From positions 37,035 to 101,034 of the forward strand of contig NZ_CANLXZ010000010.1 of NCBI RefSeq assembly GCF_947495285.1: a stretch of 64,000 nt of DNA. The letters run 5' to 3'. Each line of letters begins with the position of its first letter. Position 1 is the stretch's first letter. The position numbers and the translations under genes are program-made. Positions 1 through 8,686 of the stretch are shown here, piece by piece. The notes beneath the pieces are model-generated. The model was not told where the DNA came from and ran no database searches. It was given only the letters and a program-made list of their open reading frames with translations. The stretch comes from an uncultured Nonlabens sp. (lineage in GTDB: Bacteria; Bacteroidota; Bacteroidia; Flavobacteriales; Flavobacteriaceae).

Positions 1-211
1 AGAAGTTTTCTTCTTTTAAATCAAAGACCTCAATACTCTGGGAAATGATAAAGACTAAAAGGAGTTTCACTTTCTCTTTATCCTGAGTGGTTAGCTCTGT
101 ATTGCTAGTCAAACTATCAATAACCTCAATGGTTTTTTGAAGTCCGAACTTCCCAATTAAGGAATCAATACTTTGCTGTAAGTCGTGGTAGTCGTATGCT
201 GTCTTTTTCAT
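1..211 (-). CDS. Hypothetical protein, N-terminal part only
   Basis: An open frame runs from an ATG at 209-211 to the window edge without a stop, giving at least 70 residues beginning MKKTAYDYHDLQQSIDSL. It is helical and charged with no motif I recognise. The gene continues beyond the window. It has the same orientation as the defence arm to its right but is separated from it by about 150 bases, so it may belong to the island backbone. Confidence 0.6.
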   Translation of the reverse strand, partial: MKKTAYDYHDLQQSIDSLIGKFGLQKTIEVIDSLTSNTELTTQDKEKVKLLLVFIISQSIEVFDLKEENF

Positions 212-360
212 TGGGCAATCGCCGAATTGTTTGACAGGCAAACTACTAAAAGTTGTTTTTCAATTTATTTACAAAAAGTTTATAGAAGATTTACATTTGT
301 TTATTTTGGTTATTGTTTTTTTGATTAACTTAATAAAACAGTCAATCTATGGTTCTAGTA

Positions 361-1455
361 TTATTCAAAAAGTTTATCATCAATTAACGGGTCAAGAGAA
401 TCAGCTTTGTTCTTCGCCCATTGAATCCATTTATTGGTATCTGAATCGATTTGATTATTCTCATTAGCCTTCGTCTCAACAGCCAGAATATAATCTCTTA
501 AAAGATTAGCCTTATTCCATTTTTCGCTATTAGACATAAGCTTTTCAAACCTTTCATTTTCCAATTCAATTATCCGAATCTGATTAAGTTTTTTTTCATT
601 TTCCATGTCTTGAATACACTTTTCTTCTCTTTGTTTTTTTCTGATATCGTGCCAGTATTGACAGTTTTGTTCGATCCATACTAGAATCTCAGGAATCACA
701 TCTTCTATTCTTTTGTTTTTTCCATCAACCCAATTTTTACGACTATAAGATGGTCCTGCTTGAAATTCAAGTTTATTTGTCTTTACCCATTGATTTCCTC
801 CATATCCGTTATCATCTTTTTCTCTTATTCTATTAACCTTTTGCCTAAGGTTTATTTCTGTTGTTTGTCCAAACATTTCGACGAAACACTCACGATTCCT
901 GAAACTTACTGAATAATTATTTTTGTAAAGATTAACAATTATTGTGTTCATAATCCTAAGAGCTCTATTTCTCAATTGTTTATCTGTATGAACAGGCAAT
1001 ATTTCATTGTAAATCTCTCGTTGTGCAGTATAATCAGTTTTTGATAATTTATCATAATCCTGTAATCTGCTTTTCGTTTTTATAATAAGTGGATGTGGAT
1101 TTTTCAAAGTCAACGGAACTGTGAAATCAAAAGATTTATCTTTCTTTATTTCATAAATCCTTTTATGGAATGGAGACGTTAAAAACGGAATATCTTCATC
1201 TCCTTCACCTCTTTTTATTAGTTGATATACATTTTTTATTTCCTTATCACTTTCAGGTAAATCAACCACTGTAATAGGTTTATTATGTTTGATTTTTTGC
1301 CAATGCCCACTGCTGGGTTGTGGCACATTATGGTATTTGCATAATTTTCTTAAATCAGTAGTGGAAATTCGGAACTCTTTGGAAATAGCTGTAGTTGATT
1401 TAGACCAAACTAATTCGTAAAGTTCTTTTCGAGTGATTGTATGATTCTTATTCAA
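361..1455 (-). CDS. Hypothetical protein with N-terminal HTH-like domain
   Basis: This 364-residue protein has an N-terminal segment of about 55 residues (TRKELYELVWSKS ... PQPSSGHWQKI) that matches a recurrent pattern in bacterial proteins of unknown function: a short helix-turn-helix-like unit ending in a 'P.P..G.W.K' stretch. The rest is charged and helical with no catalytic motif that I can see. Its start overlaps the stop of the upstream 85-residue gene by 8 bases, so it is probably the last gene of the long minus-strand operon. A nucleic-acid-binding role is inference only. Confidence 0.7.
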   Translation of the reverse strand: MNKNHTITRKELYELVWSKSTTAISKEFRISTTDLRKLCKYHNVPQPSSGHWQKIKHNKPITVVDLPESDKEIKNVYQLIKRGEGDEDIPFLTSPFHKRIYEIKKDKSFDFTVPLTLKNPHPLIIKTKSRLQDYDKLSKTDYTAQREIYNEILPVHTDKQLRNRALRIMNTIIVNLYKNNYSVSFRNRECFVEMFGQTTEINLRQKVNRIREKDDNGYGGNQWVKTNKLEFQAGPSYSRKNWVDGKNKRIEDVIPEILVWIEQNCQYWHDIRKKQREEKCIQDMENEKKLNQIRIIELENERFEKLMSNSEKWNKANLLRDYILAVETKANENNQIDSDTNKWIQWAKNKADSLDPLIDDKLFE

Positions 1456-1705
1456 TTTTAGTAAGCAATTGATTTTTAGCTCTTAAATATAAGTGCCCAT
1501 TAGTTTTTTTACAGATTTTTACGTTTTCTGCAATAAAGTGCGTACCAACTTTATATTGTTCTCTGAATTTTTTTAGGCATTCTATAACTATTGTATCTGG
1601 CACTATTTGATTTGGTAAAGGCCGAACTCGAATTCGATTGGTTTTCTTATCTAAAAAGGATTCACACTTAATATTATCGATATATGTACCTATAATTAAT
1701 TTCAT
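1448..1705 (-). CDS. Small hypothetical protein
   Basis: An 85-residue protein, mostly beta-strand-like in its first half (MKLIIGTYIDNIKCESF), without recognisable motifs. It lies 5 bases after the PLD-fold gene and overlaps the next gene by 8 bases, which supports it as a real member of the operon. The function is unknown. Confidence 0.6.
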   Translation of the reverse strand: MKLIIGTYIDNIKCESFLDKKTNRIRVRPLPNQIVPDTIVIECLKKFREQYKVGTHFIAENVKICKKTNGHLYLRAKNQLLTKIE

Positions 1706-1710
1706 TTTTT

Positions 1711-4407
1711 TTAATTAAACACCTTAACCTTTTTTGATATGTAAACAGTTTTATAAACACCTCCGTCATCTTCTTTTAAGTCCCTATTTAAGATCGGCGA
1801 ATAAAATTCCAATTTCGCATCTTTTAGAACTTTACGAACCATTCCAAAACCCATTACTTTACTGAAAACAATGCTATTAACTAATTGAGCATTTACTTGC
1901 GTACCGCTTAAAGTGCCTTCAATTAAGATTTCTTCAAATTTTAAATACTCATTACAAAAACTCCAGTCCAACATTTTGTTAGGCAGGTCTATATTTCCAA
2001 TTTGTAATGCAGACAGATTGAGAATATCATAGATATTGAGTAATACCAATTCCTTCCAGTAGGAAAATTTACTATTCCATATTAGCTTATTAATTAATTG
2101 ATTACTCAGAATTATCAACTTTAATTTTTGTGATTCATCAACAGTAAATTCAAAAGATTTTAATGAAATCATAATTTGACTCAAGCCTAAATCTATAAAA
2201 TCAAATAACCAACTCTTCGAGGTGTAATCTTGAATGTATTTATTTGATATAATTGAATGTCTAAAAGTTATAGGTTCTGATGGAGTATCAACTAATCTAA
2301 AGGCTTTATTACTATTTTCTACGAATAGGATAAATGTGGTTAGCAGGGCGTAATCGACATAATAGCTTACTTCATAATTTGATGAGTTGATTTGTGATTC
2401 TAAACGTTTCAACCCAAACTTACGCTCCAATTTGTGTAAATCATCTAGCTGTTTATAATGAACTTTAACTTGAGATAGTTCTTCAAGATAGACTTCGCCC
2501 CAAAAATGTAACAGAATATGAAAGCCAATAAAGAGCGCATTAAGACTTTTTTTGTTCTGTGATATTTTATTAATCCTTCGATTATCAATTAGAGTAGTAA
2601 CCGCTTTAATTGTTTTCTCAATTTTACGGGCTATCCGTTGACCTTCACTCGCATTGATAAACGATTGGGTATGCTTTAAACTTGTTTCCTCATCCATGCC
2701 ATCATCGCCAGCTTCAGTAGCTAGTTCTTCTGCATTGTCTGAAAGTTCTTCTGGATTCTCTCGTATTTTAAGAACGTCCAAAAACTCTTCGACCATTGAG
2801 GTTATGTTATCGCTTGTTACTCGCTCATCAAGACTAAGGCTTGCATTTTTATTGTATTCATTTTCAGAAATCACTTCGCCTTCATCTTCGGCATTTTCAT
2901 TGTTTACCAATAAAGGAGCTTGTGATGCCGAGCTATCTTTAAAGACTTGTTCTTGATCTAAGAAATCTAATACCAGCTCATAATTTAAAGAACTAAATAT
3001 ATCTAAATGCTCAAAACTCTGTAACCTCGCAAGACGTTCATCAGGATTAGACTTTTTAAGGGCGTTGACATTTTGAATCAATCCAAAGGTTGAGATACGT
3101 TCTTCTGTAACTGAACTATATAAAGCAACCTTAAAAATGCTTTCAGTAATCTTAAGTGAGGTCTGTATCGTTTTAGAATTGAGTGATAGATTTATATTCT
3201 CAAGTAAGGTATTATTACTGTCAAACGTTTTTAATACACATTTACTGGTAAGTTTTTTACCTAATGAAATGGAAACGATACCATCACTTAACTCGACGTG
3301 TTTAATTTTCAATAGGTCTGAGGTGATTTCTAAATTGTCTGATTCTATATTTACAATCTTTTTAATATCAAGAGTTCCTTTTTTTGGAATTTGAATACCC
3401 AATTCTTTTATAAAGTCTTTCGCTTTTTCCGTTCGTATAGTAATAAGTGCTTCATCGTTTTTAAAGGCTCTATTACTTATTCCATAGGCCTCTAAGGTTG
3501 CATTTGCGCTTCCTAAAATAAATACTGTTTCACTATCATATTCGATTTGAATAATCTTTGCGTGAAGTCGCTGTATGCTTTTAGAGTTTTCTGTATTGAT
3601 AACATCTTTCCAGTCGGAAAATTGACAAATACTTGATTGAAAATCTACAGGTAGAATACCATTGCTTGTATCAACAACACAATGTATTTCTTCAGGCGCC
3701 AAGTCATCAATAAGCTTTTGTAAGAACGCTCCAGACCTATTGTAATAAGGAGCAATTATTATAATGCTTTTTGGCTTTCGCGAAAGCGTATTTATAACCT
3801 CGCTATACAATGACTTGGAGTTTTTCGTATAGAACAAACTATACTCAGAATCCTTAATGGTAGCTTTACTGTCTTGACTATCCTCTAAATCTGATATCCA
3901 TTGCGAATGCTGTGCTATCCAACTAATTTTAGTGAGGTTGATTCCTAAACTATGGGACGATAGTGACTGAATATACTGCCAAGCAGATTTAAAAATAGGC
4001 TGAGCATTTAATCTTTCTTTTGACGTGTAAAACGATGACCATATTTCATCATTATAGAGCAGACCACTCGAAGTGATATTACCACTTCCTATGGCTAAAT
4101 ATCCTTTCTCTTTTCCTGCTAAGAAAAGCATTTTAGGGTGGAAAGCTCCTGAGATACTGACAGGTGTAATACTATAATTTGCGTTGAACTTTTTAAGACT
4201 ATCGCCCAAGTGTGACGCGAGATACTTTTCTAACATTGAAGCATCTACAAATAAATTTATGTTTGTAATCCCTGCACCTCGTAGTCTAGGTAATATGAGC
4301 TGTTCAAAAAAAGCAAGGTCAATGCTGTAGCTTGTAATCACACAACTATGATATTTGTTCTTTCCTGTACCTATAAGTTCTAAAATATTAGATCTTTCTA
4401 TTTTCAT
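1711..4407 (-). CDS. Large PLD-fold (HKD-like) protein
   Basis: This 898-residue protein shows two phospholipase-D-like half sites. The first is H90-P-K92 followed by GSGN at 107-110 and an acidic residue after it; the second, near residue 281, is H-A-K followed by LGSANATLEAY. In both halves the Asp of the classic HxKx4D is replaced (Ala in the first, Glu in the second), so the catalytic core is degenerate but the His/Lys pairs and downstream GS.N motifs remain. PLD-fold proteins act as nucleases in several defence systems (DrmC in DISARM). A long C-terminal region of about 450 residues, with an acidic stretch near residues 510-590, has no recognised domain. Its start overlaps the stop of the upstream 525-residue gene (ATGA-type). 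It may act on DNA or be a structural effector. Confidence 0.75.
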   Translation of the reverse strand: MKIERSNILELIGTGKNKYHSCVITSYSIDLAFFEQLILPRLRGAGITNINLFVDASMLEKYLASHLGDSLKKFNANYSITPVSISGAFHPKMLFLAGKEKGYLAIGSGNITSSGLLYNDEIWSSFYTSKERLNAQPIFKSAWQYIQSLSSHSLGINLTKISWIAQHSQWISDLEDSQDSKATIKDSEYSLFYTKNSKSLYSEVINTLSRKPKSIIIIAPYYNRSGAFLQKLIDDLAPEEIHCVVDTSNGILPVDFQSSICQFSDWKDVINTENSKSIQRLHAKIIQIEYDSETVFILGSANATLEAYGISNRAFKNDEALITIRTEKAKDFIKELGIQIPKKGTLDIKKIVNIESDNLEITSDLLKIKHVELSDGIVSISLGKKLTSKCVLKTFDSNNTLLENINLSLNSKTIQTSLKITESIFKVALYSSVTEERISTFGLIQNVNALKKSNPDERLARLQSFEHLDIFSSLNYELVLDFLDQEQVFKDSSASQAPLLVNNENAEDEGEVISENEYNKNASLSLDERVTSDNITSMVEEFLDVLKIRENPEELSDNAEELATEAGDDGMDEETSLKHTQSFINASEGQRIARKIEKTIKAVTTLIDNRRINKISQNKKSLNALFIGFHILLHFWGEVYLEELSQVKVHYKQLDDLHKLERKFGLKRLESQINSSNYEVSYYVDYALLTTFILFVENSNKAFRLVDTPSEPITFRHSIISNKYIQDYTSKSWLFDFIDLGLSQIMISLKSFEFTVDESQKLKLIILSNQLINKLIWNSKFSYWKELVLLNIYDILNLSALQIGNIDLPNKMLDWSFCNEYLKFEEILIEGTLSGTQVNAQLVNSIVFSKVMGFGMVRKVLKDAKLEFYSPILNRDLKEDDGGVYKTVYISKKVKVFN
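3774..3787. repeat. GCTTTCGCGAAAGC palindrome
   Basis: Perfect 14-bp copy inside the large PLD-fold protein gene. A one-mismatch copy (GCTTTCGCGAAAAC) lies at 5383-5396 in the neighbouring gene. Confidence 0.9.
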
Positions 4408-5981
4408 TGGGCAAGCATTTTTAAATGTTCTTGACCTTTTTGTGTTAGTGCAGTACTATCTGCATCTATAATACTTAAATCGCGCATAAAATCAACGAGT
4501 GTATGGATTCTTGGCGAGGAGTAGTCGTACATAAAATGATCTACTAAACGTATCATACCATCCTCTCTGTAAAACTTCGCACTGTTCTGTGTTGCGTTTA
4601 ATTTTCTTAGTGCTACAAAGTGATGCCTATTAATTATGTTGCGAGTAAGAAAATATCTTACAAACTCCTTGATTGTTAGGTCTTGTTTTGACTTAAAGTC
4701 ATCATAAGAAACAAGAAAGCTACTGGCAGTAAGGATTTTATACTTATTTGAAATTTCTAACAAATCATCTCTACTTGTGTTATTTTCAATAACTAATTTC
4801 TGTATTGCGATAAGGGCATACTGTATTTTGACATAAGGATTTTGCTCCTTTTTTGACAAAAAAACTAACTCTTGAATTGATTGTTCAGTGAAGCTCGTTT
4901 TAAAAAATAAATCTAAATTTTCGCCAATATCATCTCCTTCAAACAAGTCAAGAACTTTTGAAATAATGTGGTCAACTAAATCAATCTCGTCTATCCAATT
5001 ATTTTTAGACAGTTTATCTAAGATTTTGAGAAAAGCATCTAAGCAACCAGTACTTGATACACTCCAAAACTGTTCAACGATAAAGAAGTACCAAAGTTTT
5101 TGTGAGGTAGAGTAATCATCATTCCAACCATTACTATAAATAGAGAAAGGAACATTCAGTTGTTCGTATTTCGCATCACTATCATTCACATCTACATTAG
5201 ACAGTAAAAGCTTAATAGTATCTTTTCTAAAATAAGTCTCGTCACTTTCTTTAGGACGGTCTACACCAGAAAAGAGCTGCCATAATAGCTGTTGCTCTTT
5301 ACTATCAATAGGTATGTTAAGCATATTAAATTCACTACTCAATATGTCTAAGTCCGTCTTAGTAACAAAGTTGTTTTCTATCGCTTTCGCGAAAACGTGA
5401 GATGTATTAGAAATATTTAATCCAAAAGCATCCGCTAGTTGCTTGCCAGAAACTTTAGTCTCGTGCTGAAAATCGGTACGTACATACAAACCTTCCTTAT
5501 CGCCTTGATCGCCAAGAATACCCATTTGTTTTATAGAACTGATATAATACTGACCCAGTACTCCTCGTGGATTTTTCCAATAAGATCCTTCGCTTTTAGA
5601 TCCTTCTTGTGTTCCATTTGTCAGATCAATATTTTCGTCACTCTCGGCATAAATTGATAACGCTTTTGTAATACCAGGAACACCACTTAATTCTTTATGA
5701 GCTGCTACTAGTGATAATAGAAACTCTGCTCTTCTTAGATAGCTGTTTTGTTTGCTTCTGGATGTAGTTCTAACCTGAGAAGCATACCAATCAAAAAACC
5801 AACAATAAAAAGAATAATAGCGTATGCGACCAGTTACGTTGTTAAGCCCAGGTAATAGTAAATCAAAAATACGCTCACTTGTAAGGTTTAATCCTAGTTG
5901 GTCTAGGCCTGATATTGGGTAATGAGGTTTACCTAAAAACGGTGCTTTTACTTGTGCTGTTTCAAATTGTCGTATGCTCAT
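4404..5981 (-). CDS. Unrecognised 525-aa protein of the defence operon
   Basis: The protein is soluble and mainly helical. Its N-terminus (LTSERIFDLLLPGLNN followed by an aromatic-rich stretch with YYSFYCWFFDWY) looks like a conserved family signature, but I do not recognise the family. There are no transmembrane segments and no nucleotide-binding motif. It sits 8 bases after the 337-residue gene and overlaps the PLD-fold gene by 4 bases, implying co-translation with that nuclease-like partner. A subunit role with the PLD-fold protein is inference. Confidence 0.75.
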   Translation of the reverse strand: MSIRQFETAQVKAPFLGKPHYPISGLDQLGLNLTSERIFDLLLPGLNNVTGRIRYYSFYCWFFDWYASQVRTTSRSKQNSYLRRAEFLLSLVAAHKELSGVPGITKALSIYAESDENIDLTNGTQEGSKSEGSYWKNPRGVLGQYYISSIKQMGILGDQGDKEGLYVRTDFQHETKVSGKQLADAFGLNISNTSHVFAKAIENNFVTKTDLDILSSEFNMLNIPIDSKEQQLLWQLFSGVDRPKESDETYFRKDTIKLLLSNVDVNDSDAKYEQLNVPFSIYSNGWNDDYSTSQKLWYFFIVEQFWSVSSTGCLDAFLKILDKLSKNNWIDEIDLVDHIISKVLDLFEGDDIGENLDLFFKTSFTEQSIQELVFLSKKEQNPYVKIQYALIAIQKLVIENNTSRDDLLEISNKYKILTASSFLVSYDDFKSKQDLTIKEFVRYFLTRNIINRHHFVALRKLNATQNSAKFYREDGMIRLVDHFMYDYSSPRIHTLVDFMRDLSIIDADSTALTQKGQEHLKMLAQ

Positions 5982-5989
5982 AGGCTCAT

Positions 5990-7003
5990 TTAATATCCTT
6001 TTCTTCCATAATGTTTAATCACGTCTAAGTGCTTGTTATGTAACCTTAAATAATTCTCTAAGGAATATTCAATACTACCAAACTCAGAAGCTTCAAAATG
6101 TTCTGGTAATGGTTGATATTTTTCTATTAAATCATCATAAAGTTTATCAACCGTTATAAAGTAATCTATTACATATTCGTAACCACTAATATCTAAAGTC
6201 AACTTAACGATATCTTGCTTATAATTTATGAGTGAATTAGTTTTCCAATTCTCTGGAAACTCATAATAGATAGACCCATAATGATTTTTTTGATTTTTAA
6301 AGAACCAAATCAACTTTTCACTTTCTGAAGAACAAGATTGGTAATCAATTAGACCTTCAGATGCTTGTTCTGTTGCTAAAGATATCTCAAAAACACGTTC
6401 TACTTGAGAAGTTAAATTGTAAGCTTTATTGTATAGTTTATATGCAAAGCACTCAAAAGGACCGAAACCTCTAATAGTATTGCTTAGGTAATTAAAGTTG
6501 CTGTACCAACTCTTAAAATCGTCTACTTTGACTATATTTTTGATAGAGGTAACTTCCTTAAATAAATTCTCGTATTGTTCTTGTAAAAGTGTGTATTCTT
6601 GATTTGGTTTAAAATCATAATATTCATCTTTTCCAAAACTAAAACCTAAATCCATTGATTTATCAAGATCTCTAAAGTTCGTCAACTTATTACAAACGTA
6701 GATATCATCAGCAATTTCACCGTCTTTGCTCTCTATAAAAAGGTCTAGGTAGTATCCAGAATTAGATAGAAAAGTCATCCCTTCGCAACCTTTGTTACAA
6801 GAACCACAAATACCAAAAAACACATCATCAAATGAATAGCAATCGTCACGCTTAGCTTGATTGAACTTCTTTTCCAGTTTTTCAAGAAAAAATTCTTTTG
6901 ACACGTCCTGATATGTTTTGTCATCTTCGAGTAGTTCTTTTAGAGAAGCTATGTCGAAGTTTTTGATGGCTAGGGTAATGAGGTCTATTGAATTATTTGT
7001 CAT
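5990..7003 (-). CDS. Unrecognised 337-aa protein with CxxCxxxC motif
   Basis: A cysteine cluster at C66, C69 and C73 (GICGSCNKGCEG) suggests a small metal-binding knuckle. The rest is mixed alpha/beta with many aromatic and acidic residues. No membrane segment or enzyme motif is evident. The start overlaps the upstream small membrane protein gene by 11 bases and the stop is 8 bases before the next gene, so it is embedded in the operon. Function unknown. Confidence 0.7.
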   Translation of the reverse strand: MTNNSIDLITLAIKNFDIASLKELLEDDKTYQDVSKEFFLEKLEKKFNQAKRDDCYSFDDVFFGICGSCNKGCEGMTFLSNSGYYLDLFIESKDGEIADDIYVCNKLTNFRDLDKSMDLGFSFGKDEYYDFKPNQEYTLLQEQYENLFKEVTSIKNIVKVDDFKSWYSNFNYLSNTIRGFGPFECFAYKLYNKAYNLTSQVERVFEISLATEQASEGLIDYQSCSSESEKLIWFFKNQKNHYGSIYYEFPENWKTNSLINYKQDIVKLTLDISGYEYVIDYFITVDKLYDDLIEKYQPLPEHFEASEFGSIEYSLENYLRLHNKHLDVIKHYGRKGY

Positions 7004-7364
7004 TCTTTTCCTTATTCTCGTAATTCTGAATTAAAGAAGCTATAAAACTACCACCAGCAGCAGTTGCAAGCCAGCCCCAAACACCAACACCTGTTCCTAA
7101 AGCTGCAATCCCAATACCACCAGTTCCAAATATAAATAAGCCTGTAATCGCACCTAAAAAAGCTCCAATAAAAAGCTTATTGCTGGTGGATTGATCACTC
7201 CACATAATTCGCTTTATTTCTTTTGCTTTTTGCTTGGTTGTAAGGTCTGAAGACTGAACTTCTTTCACTTTCTTCAAAGTAGCCATCAGTTTTTCCTTTT
7301 TGGAACTAGATAGTTTTGAAATATAATTAAGTCCTTTTTCTAGATTACTTTTTGGCTTTCTCAT
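6993..7364 (-). CDS. Small glycine-rich membrane protein
   Basis: A 123-residue protein with a basic, coiled N-terminal half and a hydrophobic glycine/alanine-rich C-terminal half (about residues 62-112; FLGAITGLFIFGTGG, then a second hydrophobic stretch) ending in a charged tail. This suggests two closely packed membrane helices. It follows the DUF4407 gene with a 1-base overlap, so the two membrane proteins are probably made together and may form one complex. The function is unknown; it could be a membrane anchor or effector of the phospho-signalling arm. Confidence 0.65.
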   Translation of the reverse strand: MRKPKSNLEKGLNYISKLSSSKKEKLMATLKKVKEVQSSDLTTKQKAKEIKRIMWSDQSTSNKLFIGAFLGAITGLFIFGTGGIGIAALGTGVGVWGWLATAAGGSFIASLIQNYENKEKNDK

Positions 7365-8686
7365 TATTCAATAATCTTTTTCTTCCCATTCCTTACTAAT
7401 TCCATTTGCTCTTCCTTCCATTGTTCAATTGCTATTGCAGCAACTTCAGCTTGAGCTTTTGCTATATTTTTTATTAAATCGTCGTTAGCTTTAAGTTCTT
7501 CTTCAATTTTTAATTCATTCATAGCTGTATGTACTTTTACAGATGAATTAATCTCTTGATTTATATTACTCTGTAGTAAGAGTTGCTTAACTTTTGCTTC
7601 GTGTTTAATCCTATCTAAAATATCATCGTAAGTACCACGTTCCGTCATCATTTTAAACAAAATAGGGGCTATTTCAATAAAAATAAATAGGATAGTAATG
7701 AGCCATTTTGCATACCAAACTGTAGTTTTTTGAGTCTCGTAATGACTTATAACTTGGTTTCCTTCATCATCAATTTTCATAACTGCTTTTTCTTCATAAC
7801 TTAAACTACTTATTGCTGATAATTGAGCTAACAAGCCGTTACGACCTTGCATATCTGTTTCAGTTCTAGCTACAGCTTCTTTAGCATTTTTTAAATTAGC
7901 TTCTGCTTTTTCATTTAGTTCTTCAATACGCTTATAATCAGCTCTTCTTTTTTCTGAATATTCAGAATTGAGCTGGGTGAATTCCTCATTGAGTTGTGTG
8001 TATGCCGCTTTTGCCTCTCTAAACACTGGTCCTTCTCCTGGCTTTCCTGTTCCACAAGTACCGTTTAGCTCACACATATATTTATTGTAAGCTTCGTCTC
8101 TTTTTATTTTAAGACTAGCAATTTCCTCTTCGTGTTCTTTAGTTATCCTTCTTAACGTAGTAATTTCCTGTAGATCCTGTGCATTTTGAAATTGAGCAAC
8201 TTCAATTGCATTGGTATTTTGCTCTTGAGTTGTAATAAGATTTTCACGAGCTATTTCTGCTTTAATTTCACTTTCAAATAACTTTAATTCTAATGGAGTC
8301 GCTATTACGAAGCCTAATATCATCGCCATAAAAAGTCTAGGAGCAGCTTCAAGAAGCTCTTGTCTAGAAATAGTCTTCTTACCATCTCCAACTCCAAACG
8401 TAGAGACTATGTATCTATCAAGGTTAAATATTAGTGCACCCCAAAACAATCCAAAAACAATTGCTAAGGTTGGATTCTTAAAAGCAGTAAAAAAAGCATA
8501 GCCTCCAGCAAAAGAAGCCATCAATGCAGTAAATAATATAGTACCACCTATTCCAAAATATTTATTGTTATCGGTTGGCGCTTGTTTCAAAATATCTAGA
8601 TCTGCTCCAGAGGCCCAAAGAAAAAGGTTATTGATACTTCTGAATGGCTTATTTAGCACTCTCTTTATGTTATTAATAATACTCAT
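7364..8686 (-). CDS. DUF4407 family membrane protein
   Basis: The 440-residue protein begins with the DUF4407 hallmark LFLWASGADLDIL and has three hydrophobic segments in its first 135 residues (about 44-66, 73-95, 117-133). A long charged coiled-coil region follows (about 150-300) and then a fourth membrane helix near 325-348 before a cytoplasmic helical tail. DUF4407 proteins are predicted inner-membrane proteins of unknown function. The coiled coil would sit on one side of the membrane between helices 3 and 4. It shares base 8686 with the kinase gene, making it a plausible membrane target of that kinase; this is inference. Confidence 0.85.
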   Translation of the reverse strand: MSIINNIKRVLNKPFRSINNLFLWASGADLDILKQAPTDNNKYFGIGGTILFTALMASFAGGYAFFTAFKNPTLAIVFGLFWGALIFNLDRYIVSTFGVGDGKKTISRQELLEAAPRLFMAMILGFVIATPLELKLFESEIKAEIARENLITTQEQNTNAIEVAQFQNAQDLQEITTLRRITKEHEEEIASLKIKRDEAYNKYMCELNGTCGTGKPGEGPVFREAKAAYTQLNEEFTQLNSEYSEKRRADYKRIEELNEKAEANLKNAKEAVARTETDMQGRNGLLAQLSAISSLSYEEKAVMKIDDEGNQVISHYETQKTTVWYAKWLITILFIFIEIAPILFKMMTERGTYDDILDRIKHEAKVKQLLLQSNINQEINSSVKVHTAMNELKIEEELKANDDLIKNIAKAQAEVAAIAIEQWKEEQMELVRNGKKKIIE

